Numbered from the stretch's first letter, positions 27,473-37,447 are shown. The stretch is 64,000 bases of DNA from DATJPW01 sp963752855 (GCA_963752855.1 CAVVZX010000004.1:69291-133290), one strand, 5' to 3'. Notes: a model not told the origin generated them from the sequence alone. Made by a program: numbers and translations.

Positions 27473-28435
27473 GTGGCCGGAGTCACTATAAACGAAATTC
27501 GCCAGGCAGCGGAACGCATCCGGCCGTACGCTCATCGTACGCCGGTGCTCACTTGCGCCAGTCTGGACCGGCAGGTCGGCGCGAAGGTCTTTCTAAAATG
27601 TGAAAACCTGCAAAAGGTGGGAGCGTTCAAGTTCCGCGGGGCATGCAACGCCGTGCTTTCGCTACCGGAATCGGACGTGGAGCGCGGGGTTGTGACGCAT
27701 TCATCAGGCAACCACGCTCAGGCGCTGGCGCTGGCCGCGAGGCTGCGCGGGGTCCCGGCCTACATCGTGATGCCCCACACCGCTCCGGCGGTGAAGAAGG
27801 CCGCGGTGGCCGGGTACGGCGGCAAAATCACTTTCTGCGAACCAACGCTTGAAGCGCGGGAATCAACACAGGCGCAGGTGATGGCTGAAACCGGCGCGAC
27901 ACCGATCCATCCGTACAACAATTACCAGGTCATCGCAGGGCAGGGCACTGCTGCGTTGGAGTTGCTACAAGAGGTCCCCGACTTGGACGCGATCCTTGCG
28001 CCCGTAGGCGGGGGAGGGCTTTTGAGCGGCACAGCCATTGCCGCAACCGAGCTTTCTCCGGGTATCCGGGTCATCGGAGCTGAACCGGAAGCGGCTGACG
28101 ACGCATTCCGCTCTCTCGCGGCCGGAAAGATCATGCCGTCGGTCAATCCGCAAACCGTCGCGGACGGGCTCAGGACTTCGCTTGGAGACCTGACTTTCCC
28201 CATCATTCAGAAGCGTGTGGAGCAGATAGTGACGGTGAGCGAGGCGGGCATCATCGCGGCCATGAGGTTCGTATGGGAGCGAGCGAAAATCATCATCGAG
28301 CCTTCGGCCGCGGTGCCGGTGGGCGCCCTGTGGGAGCGGAAATTAGACCTGACCGGTCTGCGCATAGGCGTCATACTCTCAGGCGGAAATGTGGACTTGG
28401 ATAGACTGCCGTGGCAGAATAGTAGTAAGGATTAG
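27473..28435 (+). CDS. Threonine/serine dehydratase, PLP-dependent
   Basis: A fold-type II PLP enzyme of 320 residues, the short form without an ACT domain, as in catabolic TdcB or serine racemase. It converts threonine to 2-oxobutanoate (or serine to pyruvate). The PLP lysine is in GAFKFRGACNAVL, the substrate loop is SSGNHAQALA, the phosphate-binding loop is GGGGLLSGTAIA, and the C-terminal LSGGNVDL closes the site. GTG 27473 is the start because AGGAGG lies seven bases before it. The gene is bracketed by direct repeats and by dispersed hairpin repeats. Lacking the regulatory domain, it should not be inhibited by isoleucine. Confidence 0.9.
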   Translation: MAGVTINEIRQAAERIRPYAHRTPVLTCASLDRQVGAKVFLKCENLQKVGAFKFRGACNAVLSLPESDVERGVVTHSSGNHAQALALAARLRGVPAYIVMPHTAPAVKKAAVAGYGGKITFCEPTLEARESTQAQVMAETGATPIHPYNNYQVIAGQGTAALELLQEVPDLDAILAPVGGGGLLSGTAIAATELSPGIRVIGAEPEAADDAFRSLAAGKIMPSVNPQTVADGLRTSLGDLTFPIIQKRVEQIVTVSEAGIIAAMRFVWERAKIIIEPSAAVPVGALWERKLDLTGLRIGVILSGGNVDLDRLPWQNSSKD

Positions 28436-28463
28436 CTTTCAACAAAGTGATTCTGTGAAATGG

Positions 28464-28530
28464 ATCGTTGCATTGGCTACATTTGTGGAAGAAGAAATGA
28501 CTTTCGGAAAGCGGACCGTCAGGGGGAAAA
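28464..28530 (+). repeat. Direct repeat flanking threonine dehydratase, right copy
   Basis: Contains AGAAATGACTTTCGGAAAGC then GGACCGTCAGGGGGAAAA, matching the left copy at 27233. It begins 28 bp after the dehydratase stop codon. Confidence 0.75.
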
Positions 28531-28599
28531 CCCTTTTGCAAGACGCTGCCTGTGGCCGCAACCAAAATAGGCTGCCGGGGATCTTTTGACAGAGGATCA

Positions 28600-28775
28600 A
28601 CAGGGGCGCTGAGAAGGCCACCGGGAACCCGCTTCTTGAAAGAAGGTCTCCGCGACGGCGATAATGATCAGCGAAATGTGCGGTGTCGAGGGCACTCGCC
28701 CGACGCAGTTGGCGCCACGCCGAGTGGCCGGGCCCCTCCGGCAAGAACTTCTATACGGCTGGCGGTATACCAAGG
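28600..28775 (-). repeat. Dispersed TTGCCGGARGGG repeat, copy 5 (reverse)
   Basis: GGGAACCCGCTTCTTGAAAG at 28622 is a degenerate form of the hairpin. CACGCCGAGTGGCCGGGCCC and CCCCTCCGGCAAGAACTTCT (28733-28752) are the core and its flank, and GGCTGGCGGTATACCAAGG is the tail shared with copy 1. The remaining gap to 28961 shows no gene. Confidence 0.7.
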
Positions 28776-28961
28776 CTCGCTTACCCGCACACGAGCCTGG
28801 GTGAGATAGTTATTTAGGAGGCATTTGCGAAGGGTCCGGGGGCGGTTTTCCTGCAGGAAAGGATCCGCCGGACTGCCGGGCCGCGACCATCCCAACCTCC
28901 TTCGCAGGTCACGTAAAGATTCCATAAGTAAATCGACTTAATCCCGGGACGGCTAACGGGG

Positions 28962-30095
28962 GTGAATGTGAAAATCTTCATTGGAGCGCTGGGAAGTGGC
29001 CTTATTTTGCTGGTCCTCTGGGACGCTTTTGAAACCATCATCCTTCCCCGCCGTGTGACTCGCCGACTTCGTCTCACACGTCTCTTCTACCGGTATAGCT
29101 GGCTGTTGTATTCCGGTCTGGGATCTTTGCTGCTCTCGGGAAGGCGCAGAGAAGGCTTATTCAGCTTCTACGGTCCTCTCTCGCTGCTGACGCTGGTCGG
29201 CCTTTGGGCGCTCGGCTTAATGGTTGGCTTCGCGTGCCTGCACTGGGCCGCAGGTTCCCAGCTCAATATTCCGGATAATCAACAAAGTTTTCTTACGGAC
29301 CTGTATCTGAGCGGCACAACCTTCTTTACGCTCGGATTAGGGGATGTAACCCCTCGCACTACGCTCGCCAGGTTCCTTGTTGTCCTGGAAGCGGGAGTAG
29401 GGTTCGCTTTTCTTGCTCTGATCATCGGATACGTTCCACCACTCAACCAGGCGTTTTCTCGTCGCGAGGTAAGTATCTCTCTGCTGGACGCCCGTGCAGG
29501 CTCACCGCCAACCGCGGCGGAAATGCTGCTTCGACACAGAGACGCGCACGGCATGGAGGCGCTGCGGGAGCTTCTGCACGAGTGGGAGCTTTGGTCCGCG
29601 GAATTCCTCGAAATTCACTTGTCTTATCCGGTGCTCGCTTACTTTCGTTCCCAGCACGACAACCAGTCCTGGCTTGCCGCGCTTACGACAATTCTGGATA
29701 CCACGGCGTTCGCGACAACCGGACTGGAGGGAGGCTGTCAGCGCCAGGCGGAGCGAACTTTCGCTATCGCGCGACATGCGGTCGTGGACCTTGCCATAGT
29801 ATTCAACGCCCCACCGTTCGATCCGGACCCGGATCGGCTTTCTGCGGCCGAGCTGGCCCGCTTGCGCTCCAGGTTGAGCGAGTCCGGCCTGAAGCTGAGA
29901 GAAGGAAACGACGGCGACGAGAAGCTTACAGAGTTACGTGGCATGTATGAACCCTACATTTCTTCGCTTGCCCAATATTTTCACGTCTCGGTCCCGCCTT
30001 GGATGCATGAGTCCAGCCATCCGGACAATTGGCAGATGAGCGTGTGGGAGCGGCCGTCAAGACCCTTCCACAGACGCAAGACAGGGCATTTCTGA
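28962..30095 (+). CDS. Two-TM potassium/ion channel family protein
   Basis: An inner-membrane protein of 377 residues with hydrophobic segments at about 3-22, 68-92 and 130-152. A pore-loop-like stretch, SGTTFFTLGLGDVTP, sits just before the last one and is clearly related to the selectivity filter (TVGYGD) of Ion_trans_2 channels, but with LGLGD, so potassium selectivity is doubtful. The last 210 residues are cytosolic and helical (MLLRHRDAHGMEALRELLHE) with no known ligand domain. GTG at 28962 is the start. Monocistronic. Confidence 0.82.
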   Translation: MNVKIFIGALGSGLILLVLWDAFETIILPRRVTRRLRLTRLFYRYSWLLYSGLGSLLLSGRRREGLFSFYGPLSLLTLVGLWALGLMVGFACLHWAAGSQLNIPDNQQSFLTDLYLSGTTFFTLGLGDVTPRTTLARFLVVLEAGVGFAFLALIIGYVPPLNQAFSRREVSISLLDARAGSPPTAAEMLLRHRDAHGMEALRELLHEWELWSAEFLEIHLSYPVLAYFRSQHDNQSWLAALTTILDTTAFATTGLEGGCQRQAERTFAIARHAVVDLAIVFNAPPFDPDPDRLSAAELARLRSRLSESGLKLREGNDGDEKLTELRGMYEPYISSLAQYFHVSVPPWMHESSHPDNWQMSVWERPSRPFHRRKTGHF

Positions 30096-30219
30096 GGGAG
30101 TTATGGAGACACGTTAGTCAGCTTGTGTGCGCTCCGCGTCAATCGAGAAACGTGAGCGCATGGGACAAGAACAATTCACGCTTCATGTCCAGCTCCTCCG
30201 TCAGCTAACGGCAATATCC

Positions 30220-30714
30220 TCAAGCAGCGGACTCGCGTAGAAGCTTCTCGATTTTCGAATCCAGGTCCCGAGCTACGGCGAGAGCTTCGGGGCTTCCGTA
30301 GGGAGCAAGAAGGCCGGCCATCTTGTCGTATGTCAAATGCACGCCGTCCGGACGTTCATCCACCAGAATTGTGACCGGAGCGTAAGACCCGGCGTCGGGA
30401 ACATACTTTGCCATTTCTTTCATGATGAGCGGATTGCCGATCAACAAGCGCACGATTTTCGGCGTATCGAGCCCGGTCTCCTTGCGCAGAATCGCGCCGA
30501 GATCGAGTTCCAAAAACATCATCAGACCCTTGCCGCCGAGACTACTTTGAACGGCGTTTTCCAATTCAGCGAATGTCCGTGCGCTGTTGGTGGCCCTGGA
30601 GAACTCAGCCATGTCGGGATGACCAACGGACGCTTTGAGGGCCGCCACGACCACTTCGAACGGCTTGGAAGACGTCACGCTGAGCCGTTCGATCTCGACC
30701 TTTCTGATCGTCAT
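30220..30714 (-). CDS. DUF302 domain protein
   Basis: A 164-residue soluble protein. VERLSVTSSKPFEVVVAALK at the start, LDLGAILRKETGLDTPKIVR and RLLIGNPLIMKEMAKYVPDA are DUF302 features, followed by a helical extension. AAGAGGA precedes ATG 30714. DUF302 proteins have an unknown biochemical role, some being linked to stress or to membrane transport systems. Confidence 0.85.
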   Translation of the reverse strand: MTIRKVEIERLSVTSSKPFEVVVAALKASVGHPDMAEFSRATNSARTFAELENAVQSSLGGKGLMMFLELDLGAILRKETGLDTPKIVRLLIGNPLIMKEMAKYVPDAGSYAPVTILVDERPDGVHLTYDKMAGLLAPYGSPEALAVARDLDSKIEKLLRESAA

Positions 30715-30804
30715 GTTTTCATTCCTCTTGTCTCATACTCATTCCGAAAAAAATCCGTAAAACCCCCTGAACCGCCGGCCTACACTCCAACTGCCTGACG
30801 AGAA

Positions 30805-31601
30805 TCAGGCAATCGTGTCAACGACTCCGCCATCCACCCGCAACGCAGCGCCGGTCGTGGCCGACGCCTGTGGAGATACGGCGTAGACCACCATGTTGGC
30901 GACCTCTTCGGTAGTGGCCATCCGCTGGATAATAGAGGACGGCCTCTTCGTCTTCACAAAAGCCGCGGCGACTTCCTCGATCGACTTGCCCGCTTCTTTC
31001 TGCCGATTCCTTCATCGACTTCTCGACACCTGCCGACCATGTAGGTCCGGGCAGCACGGCGTTCACCGTCACTCCGGTTCCGGACGTGCGCTTGGCGAGA
31101 CCACGCGCGATCGCCAGGACTCCTGTTTTGGTAAATCCGTAGTGAATCATATTTGACGGAATATTCAGCGCGGACTCCGACGACAGGAACACCACTCGCC
31201 CCCAGTTGCGCTCCAGCATCGCGGGCATGTATGCGCGCGCAAGTCGTACGCCTGACATGACATTGATCTCGAAAAATCGCGTCCATTCGCTGTCGGGAAT
31301 GTCGAAGAAGTCCTGGTGCACATAAATGCCCAGATTGTTGACCAAGATGTCACACGTCGGCTCGGCGTTCACCAGGGCATCGCAGCCGGCGGCCGTGCCC
31401 AGGTCCGCGGCGACCCCACGCGACCTCTGCCGCCGGCGACGCGGCCTTCACTGCGGCTACGGCCTGCCCCACCGCGGGCTCGGAACGCCCGTTAATCACA
31501 ACCGTCGCTCCGCTACCCGCAAGGCCGTGGGCAATGGCAAGGCCGATACCCTGCGTGGAGCCGGTGACGATGGCGGTTTTACCGGAAAGTTGGATATTCA
31601 T
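30805..31601 (-). pseudogene. Short-chain dehydrogenase/reductase, two frameshifts
   Basis: An NAD(P)-dependent SDR in three frames. KTAIVTGSTQGIGLAIAHGL is the cofactor TGxxxGIG loop. After a break near 31425 follow DILVNNLGIYVHQDFFDIP (NNxG) and, in the same frame, SSESALNIPSNMIHYGFTKT with Ser, Tyr and Lys of the active site. After a break near 30998 the C-terminus reads GKSIEEVAAAFVKTKRPSSI and ends GAALRVDGGVVDTIA at 30805. All catalytic residues are present, and the product would be about 265 residues. Substrate unknown. The frameshifts may be assembly errors. Confidence 0.8.
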
Positions 31602-32293
31602 GGAAATATCTCCAGTTCAACTTGCGCGTGCCTGACTCTAGCCGCCAGGAGCGTTTGCCATGCTTGAGTCCTTGATGCTGAATCTTTGCCCTATTGTATG
31701 GTCAAGTCTGCTCTTGACTCATGTTTCAGTTGTCTTTGGCCTGGGTTCATGAAAACCATGTCGGGCACGGCCCGACCTACCTAAAACCATGTCGCGCGGC
31801 CGCCTTACGATTACTTGCATTCACCTTTGATACTCCGATAGAGAGCTGGTTCCCTTGTTCCAGAACGACCGGCAGGGACGCCGGCCGCTACCGGAATTCG
31901 AACTGGGAGCCCGAGTCGCAACATGTGCATCGGCCCTTAATATACCGCTAGGCAATCAGAGTTTTTGGCGGAGGGGCACTAATGATTCTTAGCCGTGGAC
32001 ATCTCTCCCGTGCGAGAATAGAGATTGCCTCGTCGCTTCCCTCCTCGCAATGACACCTTGGGGGACTCCGCTAGCCATATAAAAGTTCTTGCCGGAGGGG
32101 GTGCGGGGGAATCCGGCTTCTTCCAAGAAGCGGGTTCTCCCGCATTTCCCGTTTTCCCTCCCGCGGGTTCCCTCGCATCTTCTCTCCCGTTCCCGCCTTC
32201 TCGGCGGATTTCCGGTCTTGCTCCCCTTCAGGCGCCCAGGGTCATCTCGGGCCGTGCCCGACAAAGGAAATCCTGATCTTCGCGCCAAACTTG
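31602..32293. other. Long gap made of dispersed repeats
   Basis: No gene in about 690 bp. It contains GTCTGCTCTTGACTCA at about 31706 (also in the repeat at 11872); GTCGGGCACGGCCCGAC at 31761 with its inverted partner at about 32247; a degenerate TTGGCGGAGGGG core at about 31965; an AGATTGCCTCGTCGCTTCCC / CTCGCAATGAC element at 32022-32055; and a TTGCCGGARGGG repeat with hairpin at 32075-32142. It is a nest of several repeat families. Confidence 0.65.
32075..32142 (+). repeat. Dispersed TTGCCGGARGGG repeat with hairpin, copy 6
   Basis: AAAAGTTCTTGCCGGAGGGG ends at 32100 and is followed by a hairpin in which GGGGGAATCCGGCTTCTT pairs with AAGAAGCGGGTTCTCCC. It is the best match to the copy at 13747. 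Confidence 0.8.
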
Positions 32294-34515
32294 TCATAGC
32301 AACTTGTCGAGCGTTATCGGCAAGTCTCGTATGCGTTTGCCGGTAGCGTGGAAGACAGCATTCGCGATCGCCGCGGCTACGCCGACGATACCGACCTCAC
32401 CCAGACCCTTTACGCCGAGCGGGTTGACGATCTCGTCTTGCTCCGGAACGAAGATCACTTCTATGCTATGCACGTCAGCGTTGACCGGGACGTGGTAGTC
32501 CGCCAGGTTGTGTGTCATGAATCGCCCGAAGGTTTGGTCCATCACGGTCTCCTCTTCCAAGCCGGCGCCGATGCCCATGACGATGGAGCCGAGGATCTGA
32601 CTATGCGCGGTCTTCAGATTCAGGATGCTGCCGCCGGCGACAGCGCTGACGACCCGGGTGACGCGAATGACGCCGAGGTCTTGATCGATCTTCACCTCCG
32701 CGAACACGGCCGAATGCGCGTAGTGCGAATATTGCATCTCGTTCGGCGTGTGTTCGGCTGCGGCTTTCTCTTCGATGGCGCCAAGCCCGCGGCTCCGCAT
32801 CGCGTCGATGAGGGAAACGGCCCGAGACGGGTCCTTGCGCAAGCGGATTTGTCCGTCAACAAACTCCACGTCCTCCGGCTTGGAACCGGCCAGCGGTGAG
32901 CCATCGATTTTTTGCGCTAATTCGAACAGCTTATTCCCTATCTTCTTACAGACGGCCTGGACCGCCGATCCTATCGTGGATGCCGACCACGACCCGCCCT
33001 CCACCGGAGCTTGCGACAAGGACGAATCACCAAGCCTGAACGTCACGGCCTCGATCGGCAGCCCGAGCGTCTCCGCGGCAATCTGGGTCATGATCGTGTA
33101 CGTGCCTGTCCCGATATCCGAAGTTGCGCTGCTGACCATGAGCTTACCGTCCGCGGTCAGCGCCGCTTTCGCTTCCGCCATCACATGGAAGGCGTCCCAA
33201 ATGCCGCTCGCCATGCCCCAACCGATCAGCGTATTCCCCTCCCGCATTGACCGCGGCTGAGGGTTGCGTCGAGACCAGCCGAACCTCTCCGCTCCGAGCC
33301 TGTAACAGGCACGGAGTTCTTTGCTCGAGAACGGCTTGTTCACCATCTGGTCCTTCTCGGCATAGTTTTTTAGCCTGAGCTGGATTGGATCGATGCCGGC
33401 CTTGAAGGCTAGCTCGTCCATGGCGCATTCCAGCGCATACACGCCCCACACGGCTCCCGGCGCCCGCATGAAATCCGGGGTGTACACATCGAGCTGCGCG
33501 ACCTTGTGGGTAAGCTTAACGTTGTCGCACTGGTAGAGCAGGCCCGACCAGGTGACGACGTTCTCGGTATAGTCCTCGAACCGCGAAGTCTCAGCTATCA
33601 CCTCGTGGATGACTGCTTCGAGCGAACCATCGGCCGCGGCCCCCAGAGCCACGCGCTGCCAGGTGGTGGGCCGATGCGTGAAGCTGAACATCTGCTGGCG
33701 TGTTAGCGAGACCCGCACCGAACGTTTCAACTCCCGCGCGGCCAAGACGGCCATGAATACTTGATAGACGGGGCGCAGCCCTGAACCGAAAGCCCCACCC
33801 ACGAATGGCGAGACGACACGCAGATCTTCCTTTGAGTAACCGAACACGTTGCAGAGGTAATTCCTAACGTTTTGAACCCCTTGGGTTTTGTCGTAAACAA
33901 TGAGCCTGCCGTTTTCGTCCCTGACCACGGTTGTTGCAAAAGGCTCCATCGGGTTGTGATGCTCGGCGGGCCCGAAATACTCCGCTTCGAGCTGCACCGC
34001 GGCCTCGGCGAAGGCTTTCTCCGCGGCGCCGCGCGGCGGAGGCGGCGGGAAATACTCCCTGGGTTTCGGTTGATAAGCCCTTTCGCGTTCCTTGTTGAGA
34101 TCGGTAGCATGCGCCTCGCTCTTGTACTCGACCCGAATAATCGACGCGGCATAACGCGCCGAGTTCGAAGCTGTCCGCTACAACCAGCGCAACAGGTTGG
34201 GCGCTGTACTTGATCTCATCGCTATAAAGCGGCCGAAAAGGGGAGCCGGGCGGAGCGACATCGTCCCGGTAGCTATCGTCGGACTGCAGCGAGCTGAGGC
34301 ATGTTTTCGTGCGTGAAGACCTGTAGCACGCCGGGCAGCCGGAGCGCCTCGGCCGCGTCGATCCGGATGATCTTCCCTTTGGCAATGGCGCTGGAAACGA
34401 CAACACCGTAGACGAGGCCGGGGACATTGTACTCCGCTGCGTACTTCGCTGCGCCGGTCACCTTGGCGCGTCCATCCACTCGGCTGATCGGCTTTCCGAT
34501 ATGTTCAGCGCTCAT
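32294..34515 (-). pseudogene. Aldehyde oxidoreductase Mo-binding subunit (PaoC-like), two frameshifts
   Basis: The large molybdopterin-cytosine-dinucleotide subunit of a xanthine-oxidase-family aldehyde oxidoreductase, similar to YagR/PaoC. It starts EHIGKPISRVDGRAKVTGAA at 34515. Frame changes occur near 34290 and near 34165. The bulk from 33997 to 32294 is intact, with FVGGAFGSGLRPVY (Mo-cofactor loop), MRAPGAVWGVYALECAMDEL and GVKGLGEVGIVGVAAAIANA with the catalytic Glu. The total of about 740 residues equals the family length. It overlaps the FAD gene by 4 bp. It would oxidise aldehydes to acids in the periplasm if the complex is exported by Tat with subunit A. Confidence 0.83.
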
Positions 34516-35508
34516 GACTGTCCCTCCCCAGAAGCCGCCTGGCTCAGGCCGCGCACAATGGCGAGCTTTGCCAGCTCGATCTTGAAACTGTTGTGGCCAT
34601 AACCCTTCGCGTCCTGCAGCAGCGCTTCGGCGACTCGCTCGAAGTTGTCCCGGCTGGCGCTTTGACCGTGCAGCAGCGTCTCCGCGTGAGGATCACGCCA
34701 CGGCTTGTGCGCTACGCCACCCACGGCGAGCCTGGCTTCCGTAATCTTGTCACCATCCATCTTTAGAGCCGCTGCAACCGAAACCAGAGCGAAGGCATAT
34801 GAGGCGCGATCGCGAACCTTGAGATATGAATGGTGTTCGGCAAGGCCTTCTGCGGGCAGTTCGACACCTGTGATGATCTCGTCGGCTCGCAGGTTCGTGT
34901 CGATGTTCGGCGTGTCGCCCGGTAGTGCGGTGGAACTCGGCGAAGTTGATGGCGCGCTCGCCCGATGGCCCGGTAACGCGGACGACCGCCTTCAGCGCAG
35001 CCAGAGCGACGCACATGTCTGACGGGTGCGTTGCGATGCAGTGCTCGCTCGTCCCCAGGATAGCGTGAGAGCGGTTGAACCCAGCGATGGCAGAGCAGCC
35101 AGTCCCGGGTTCGCGCTTATTACAGGGTGTAGCCGTGTCGTAGAAATAGCAACACCGGGTCCGTTGCATCAGATTCCCGCCAACAGTCGCCATGTTGCGT
35201 AGCTGCGGTGATGCGCCGGCCAGGATAGCCTTCGAGAGGAGCGGATAGCGCCGTTCCACTTCTTCATGATACGCGACGTCAGTGTTCCTCGCGAGGGCCC
35301 CTAGCCGCAATCCGCCGTCCGCTGTGGAGTCGATTTCGTTCAAGGCCAGGCGGGAGATGTCAATCAGCCGGTCCGGACGCATGACGTTCTCTTTCATAAG
35401 GTCGATGAGATTCGTGCCGCCGGCAATGAACTTGGCCGTTCCGTCTCCGGCGATCTCTCGCACGGCGTTTGCCACGTCGCCTGCCCGGGTGTAAGTAAAG
35501 CTGTTCAT
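34512..35508 (-). CDS. Aldehyde oxidoreductase FAD subunit with 4Fe-4S site (PaoB-like), one frameshift
   Basis: A FAD-binding subunit starting MNSFTYTRAGDVANAVREI at ATG 35508. FIAGGTNLIDLMKENVMRP and NMATVGGNLMQRT are the flavin loops. Between them and the C-terminal domain lies RTRCCYFYDTATPCNKREPG, then TGC, the extra Cys set that binds a 4Fe-4S cluster in E. coli PaoB, so electron flow through an additional cluster is likely. The frame is lost near 34922 and resumes as PNIDTNLRADEIITGVELPA, running to 34512. It overlaps the Fe-S gene (35505) and the Mo subunit gene (34515) by 4 bp each: a translationally coupled operon. Confidence 0.85.
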
Positions 35509-36047
35509 TGTTCGCCTCCCTTTTTCTCGCCATGCATCACTTGTTCGATTGCCGCGACAATATTGGGGAAAGCGCCACAGCGGCAGATGTTCCCGCTCAT
35601 CAACTCGCGGATACCGTCCGGCGATTTGGCTCTGCCTTCGCCGATCAACCCGACGGCCGAACAGATCTGGCCCGGAGTGCAATACCCGCATTGGAACGCA
35701 TCGTGCTCGACAAAAGCCTCCTGCAAGGGGTGGAGCGCCTCTCCCTGGGCAAGTCCCTCGATTGTCTGCACCTCCGCGCCGTCCTGCATGATCGCCAGGG
35801 TCAGGCAAGAGTTGATGCGCCTGCCGTTCACCAGGACCGTGCAGGCCCCGCACTGGCCGTGGTCGCACCCCTTCTTCGTCCCGGTCAGATCAAGGTGTTC
35901 GCGCAGGGCATCGAGCAAGGTTGTCCATGGAGCGACCTCTATCTGTTTCACTGCGCCATTGACCTTGAGGGTGATTCTACTTTTCGCGGGCAACGAAGCG
36001 GTTGCCTTCGCTGCGGCGCCAGTCTTTGGTTTGCTGTTCATGCTCAC
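35505..36047 (-). CDS. Aldehyde oxidoreductase 2Fe-2S subunit (PaoA-like)
   Basis: A 180-residue electron-transfer subunit with two 2Fe-2S clusters: KKGCDHGQCGACTVLVNGRR (plant-type) and FQCGYCTPGQICSAVGLIG with GNICRCGAFPNIV. The N-terminus has a short Ala-rich stretch (SMNSKPKTGAAAKATASL) but no twin-arginine, unlike E. coli PaoA, so export is not supported. The order A, B, C in the same direction with 4-bp overlaps matches paoABC. It is the first gene of the operon. Confidence 0.88.
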   Translation of the reverse strand: MSMNSKPKTGAAAKATASLPAKSRITLKVNGAVKQIEVAPWTTLLDALREHLDLTGTKKGCDHGQCGACTVLVNGRRINSCLTLAIMQDGAEVQTIEGLAQGEALHPLQEAFVEHDAFQCGYCTPGQICSAVGLIGEGRAKSPDGIRELMSGNICRCGAFPNIVAAIEQVMHGEKKGGEQ

Positions 36048-36049
36048 TC

Positions 36050-36165
36050 CTTATCCGTCCCTGCCTACGTTCTGAGAGACACGCGGGAAGATCGGTGTTG
36101 ATCGGGGCCTCATGGGTCGAATACACGTCGTGCGGCGGGCCTCAGATAGATTTTCAGCTTGCCCC
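36050..36165 (-). pseudogene. Possible remnant of an alpha/beta hydrolase C-terminus
   Basis: Read on the minus strand, LKIY near 36160 and then PPHDVYSTHEAPINTDLPAC match the end of chloroperoxidase/esterase-type alpha/beta hydrolases (consensus GAPHG...T...NADLLAF). The two pieces are in different frames and nothing upstream matches. A similar, better fragment lies at 41458. This is inference from a short match. Confidence 0.35.
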
Positions 36166-36199
36166 GCTGACGATCTGACAAGACGCCTAACTATTAATG

Positions 36200-36378
36200 T
36201 CTAGATAGTGATTTTCTTGCGTTACATGAAGTCGTAGCAATTTCCCCCCTGTTCCGAACTAATTGATGAATCCGAATCTCATTCAGCCAAAAAAAAATCA
36301 CCAAGTTGATCCATTCCATAATTGTTTGTTTAGATGCGCCGGGAAGAAAAAAGTTCTTCAGACCGGAAACCAACCCCC
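36200..36378. repeat. About 180-bp dispersed repeat, copy A
   Basis: ATGAAGTCGTAGCAATTTCC (36226-36245), CCGAACTAATTGATG, CATTCAGCCAAAA and TTGTTTGTTTAGATGCGCCG, then TTCTTCAGACCGGAAACC. It is nearly identical to copy B at 37624 and related to copies C (43048) and D (45121). The rest of the gap 36048-36538 shows no gene apart from the hydrolase remnant. Confidence 0.85.
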
Positions 36379-36538
36379 GTCGCGGGGATCCTGTCCCGCT
36401 CGGTTGTGAAGAGCTGGAAGTGTGCGGCCAGGTTCGGAGACGCTGATCAATCGCCTGCCGGAGGTCCATGCTTGCCGCTAAGCAGGGTGTGTTAATGGTG
36501 AACTCACAGGCGAGCAACTCGCGCCATGTACGGCGGGT

Positions 36539-37447
36539 CTAGCTTTTTGGGTTTCTGCGGAGGAAGTTCCTCATCAGGTCGGCGATCTTGCCGCAGTCCT
36601 CCTCGAGAGCGAAGTGTCCGGTGTCCAACAGGTGGAATTCCAGGTTCTTCAGGTCTCTCTTGTACGGCTCGGCACCGGCCGCGGGGAAGATCGGATCGTT
36701 CTTTCCCCAGACGACGAGGGTCGGCGGCTGGTGGTCGCGGAAATAGGCCTGCCACTTCTGGTACAGCGGCGGGTTGCTGCCGTAGCTGTAGAAAAGAGCA
36801 AGTTGGATCTCGGCATTCCCCGGTCGATCGAGGAGCGGCTGGTCGATGTTCCAGTTGTCAGGACTGATCGCCTCCCTGTCCCGGACTCCCTCTGAGTATT
36901 GCGAGATGGTGGCTGCTCGGGCGAGGAATTCGAGCAGGGGCTTCTCGCGTTCCGGAGTCCTTTCCTTCCAGTAAGCCTTGAGCGGCTTCCAGAAGTCGTT
37001 GTCGATCCCCTCATCGTATGCGTTGCCATTTTGCACCACGAGCGCCTGTACGCGGTCCGGGTGCTTGACGGCTAGTCGGAAGCCAACAGGAGCGCCGTAA
37101 TCCTGGACGTACAGGGTATATTTCTTGAGTCCGAGCTTTTCCGTGAACTTTCCAATCACCTCGGCCAGGTTGTCGAAGGTGTAATCGAACCGGTCCACAG
37201 TCGGCATCGAGCTGTTCCCATAGCCGGGATAGTCCGGCGCTATCAGGTGGAACTCGTCAGCCAGCGCTGAGATCAAGTTGCGGAACATGTGCGAGCTGGT
37301 CGGGAAGCCATGGAGAAGAAGCAATGTGTTGCCGCTCTTTGGCCCCGCCTCGCGGTAGAAGATGTCCAGGCCATCGATCTTCACGGTCCGATAGGCCACT
37401 TTGGCTGCTTGCCCCAGCCCTCCGGGATGGCTGCCCTGTGTTTTCAT
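36539..37447 (-). CDS. Alpha/beta hydrolase, epoxide hydrolase/dehalogenase type
   Basis: A 302-residue hydrolase. LLLLHGFPTSSHMF holds the HG oxyanion loop. VQDYGAPVGFRLAV puts Asp at the nucleophile elbow, as in epoxide hydrolases and haloalkane dehalogenases. VVWGKNDPIFPAAGAEPY gives the second acidic residue, and LDTGHFALEED the His. The Asp-nucleophile rules out a serine esterase. ATG 37447 is chosen because AGAGGAGG lies seven bases before it. There is no signal peptide. Its position downstream of the aldehyde oxidoreductase genes, separated by a repeat, does not establish a common pathway. Whether halides or epoxides are used cannot be decided. Confidence 0.88.
   Translation of the reverse strand: MKTQGSHPGGLGQAAKVAYRTVKIDGLDIFYREAGPKSGNTLLLLHGFPTSSHMFRNLISALADEFHLIAPDYPGYGNSSMPTVDRFDYTFDNLAEVIGKFTEKLGLKKYTLYVQDYGAPVGFRLAVKHPDRVQALVVQNGNAYDEGIDNDFWKPLKAYWKERTPEREKPLLEFLARAATISQYSEGVRDREAISPDNWNIDQPLLDRPGNAEIQLALFYSYGSNPPLYQKWQAYFRDHQPPTLVVWGKNDPIFPAAGAEPYKRDLKNLEFHLLDTGHFALEEDCGKIADLMRNFLRRNPKS

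Noticed and set aside
27266..28589. Small frames beginning MTFRKRT and MTFGKRT on either side of the threonine dehydratase gene, as a possible conserved peptide
   Set aside because: They are the same direct repeat read in the same phase. The similarity ends where the repeat ends, and neither has a ribosome site of its own.
36539..37447. Firm naming of the alpha/beta hydrolase as a haloalkane dehalogenase
   Set aside because: The Asp nucleophile is also that of epoxide hydrolases. The halide-binding Trp pair cannot be confirmed by eye.
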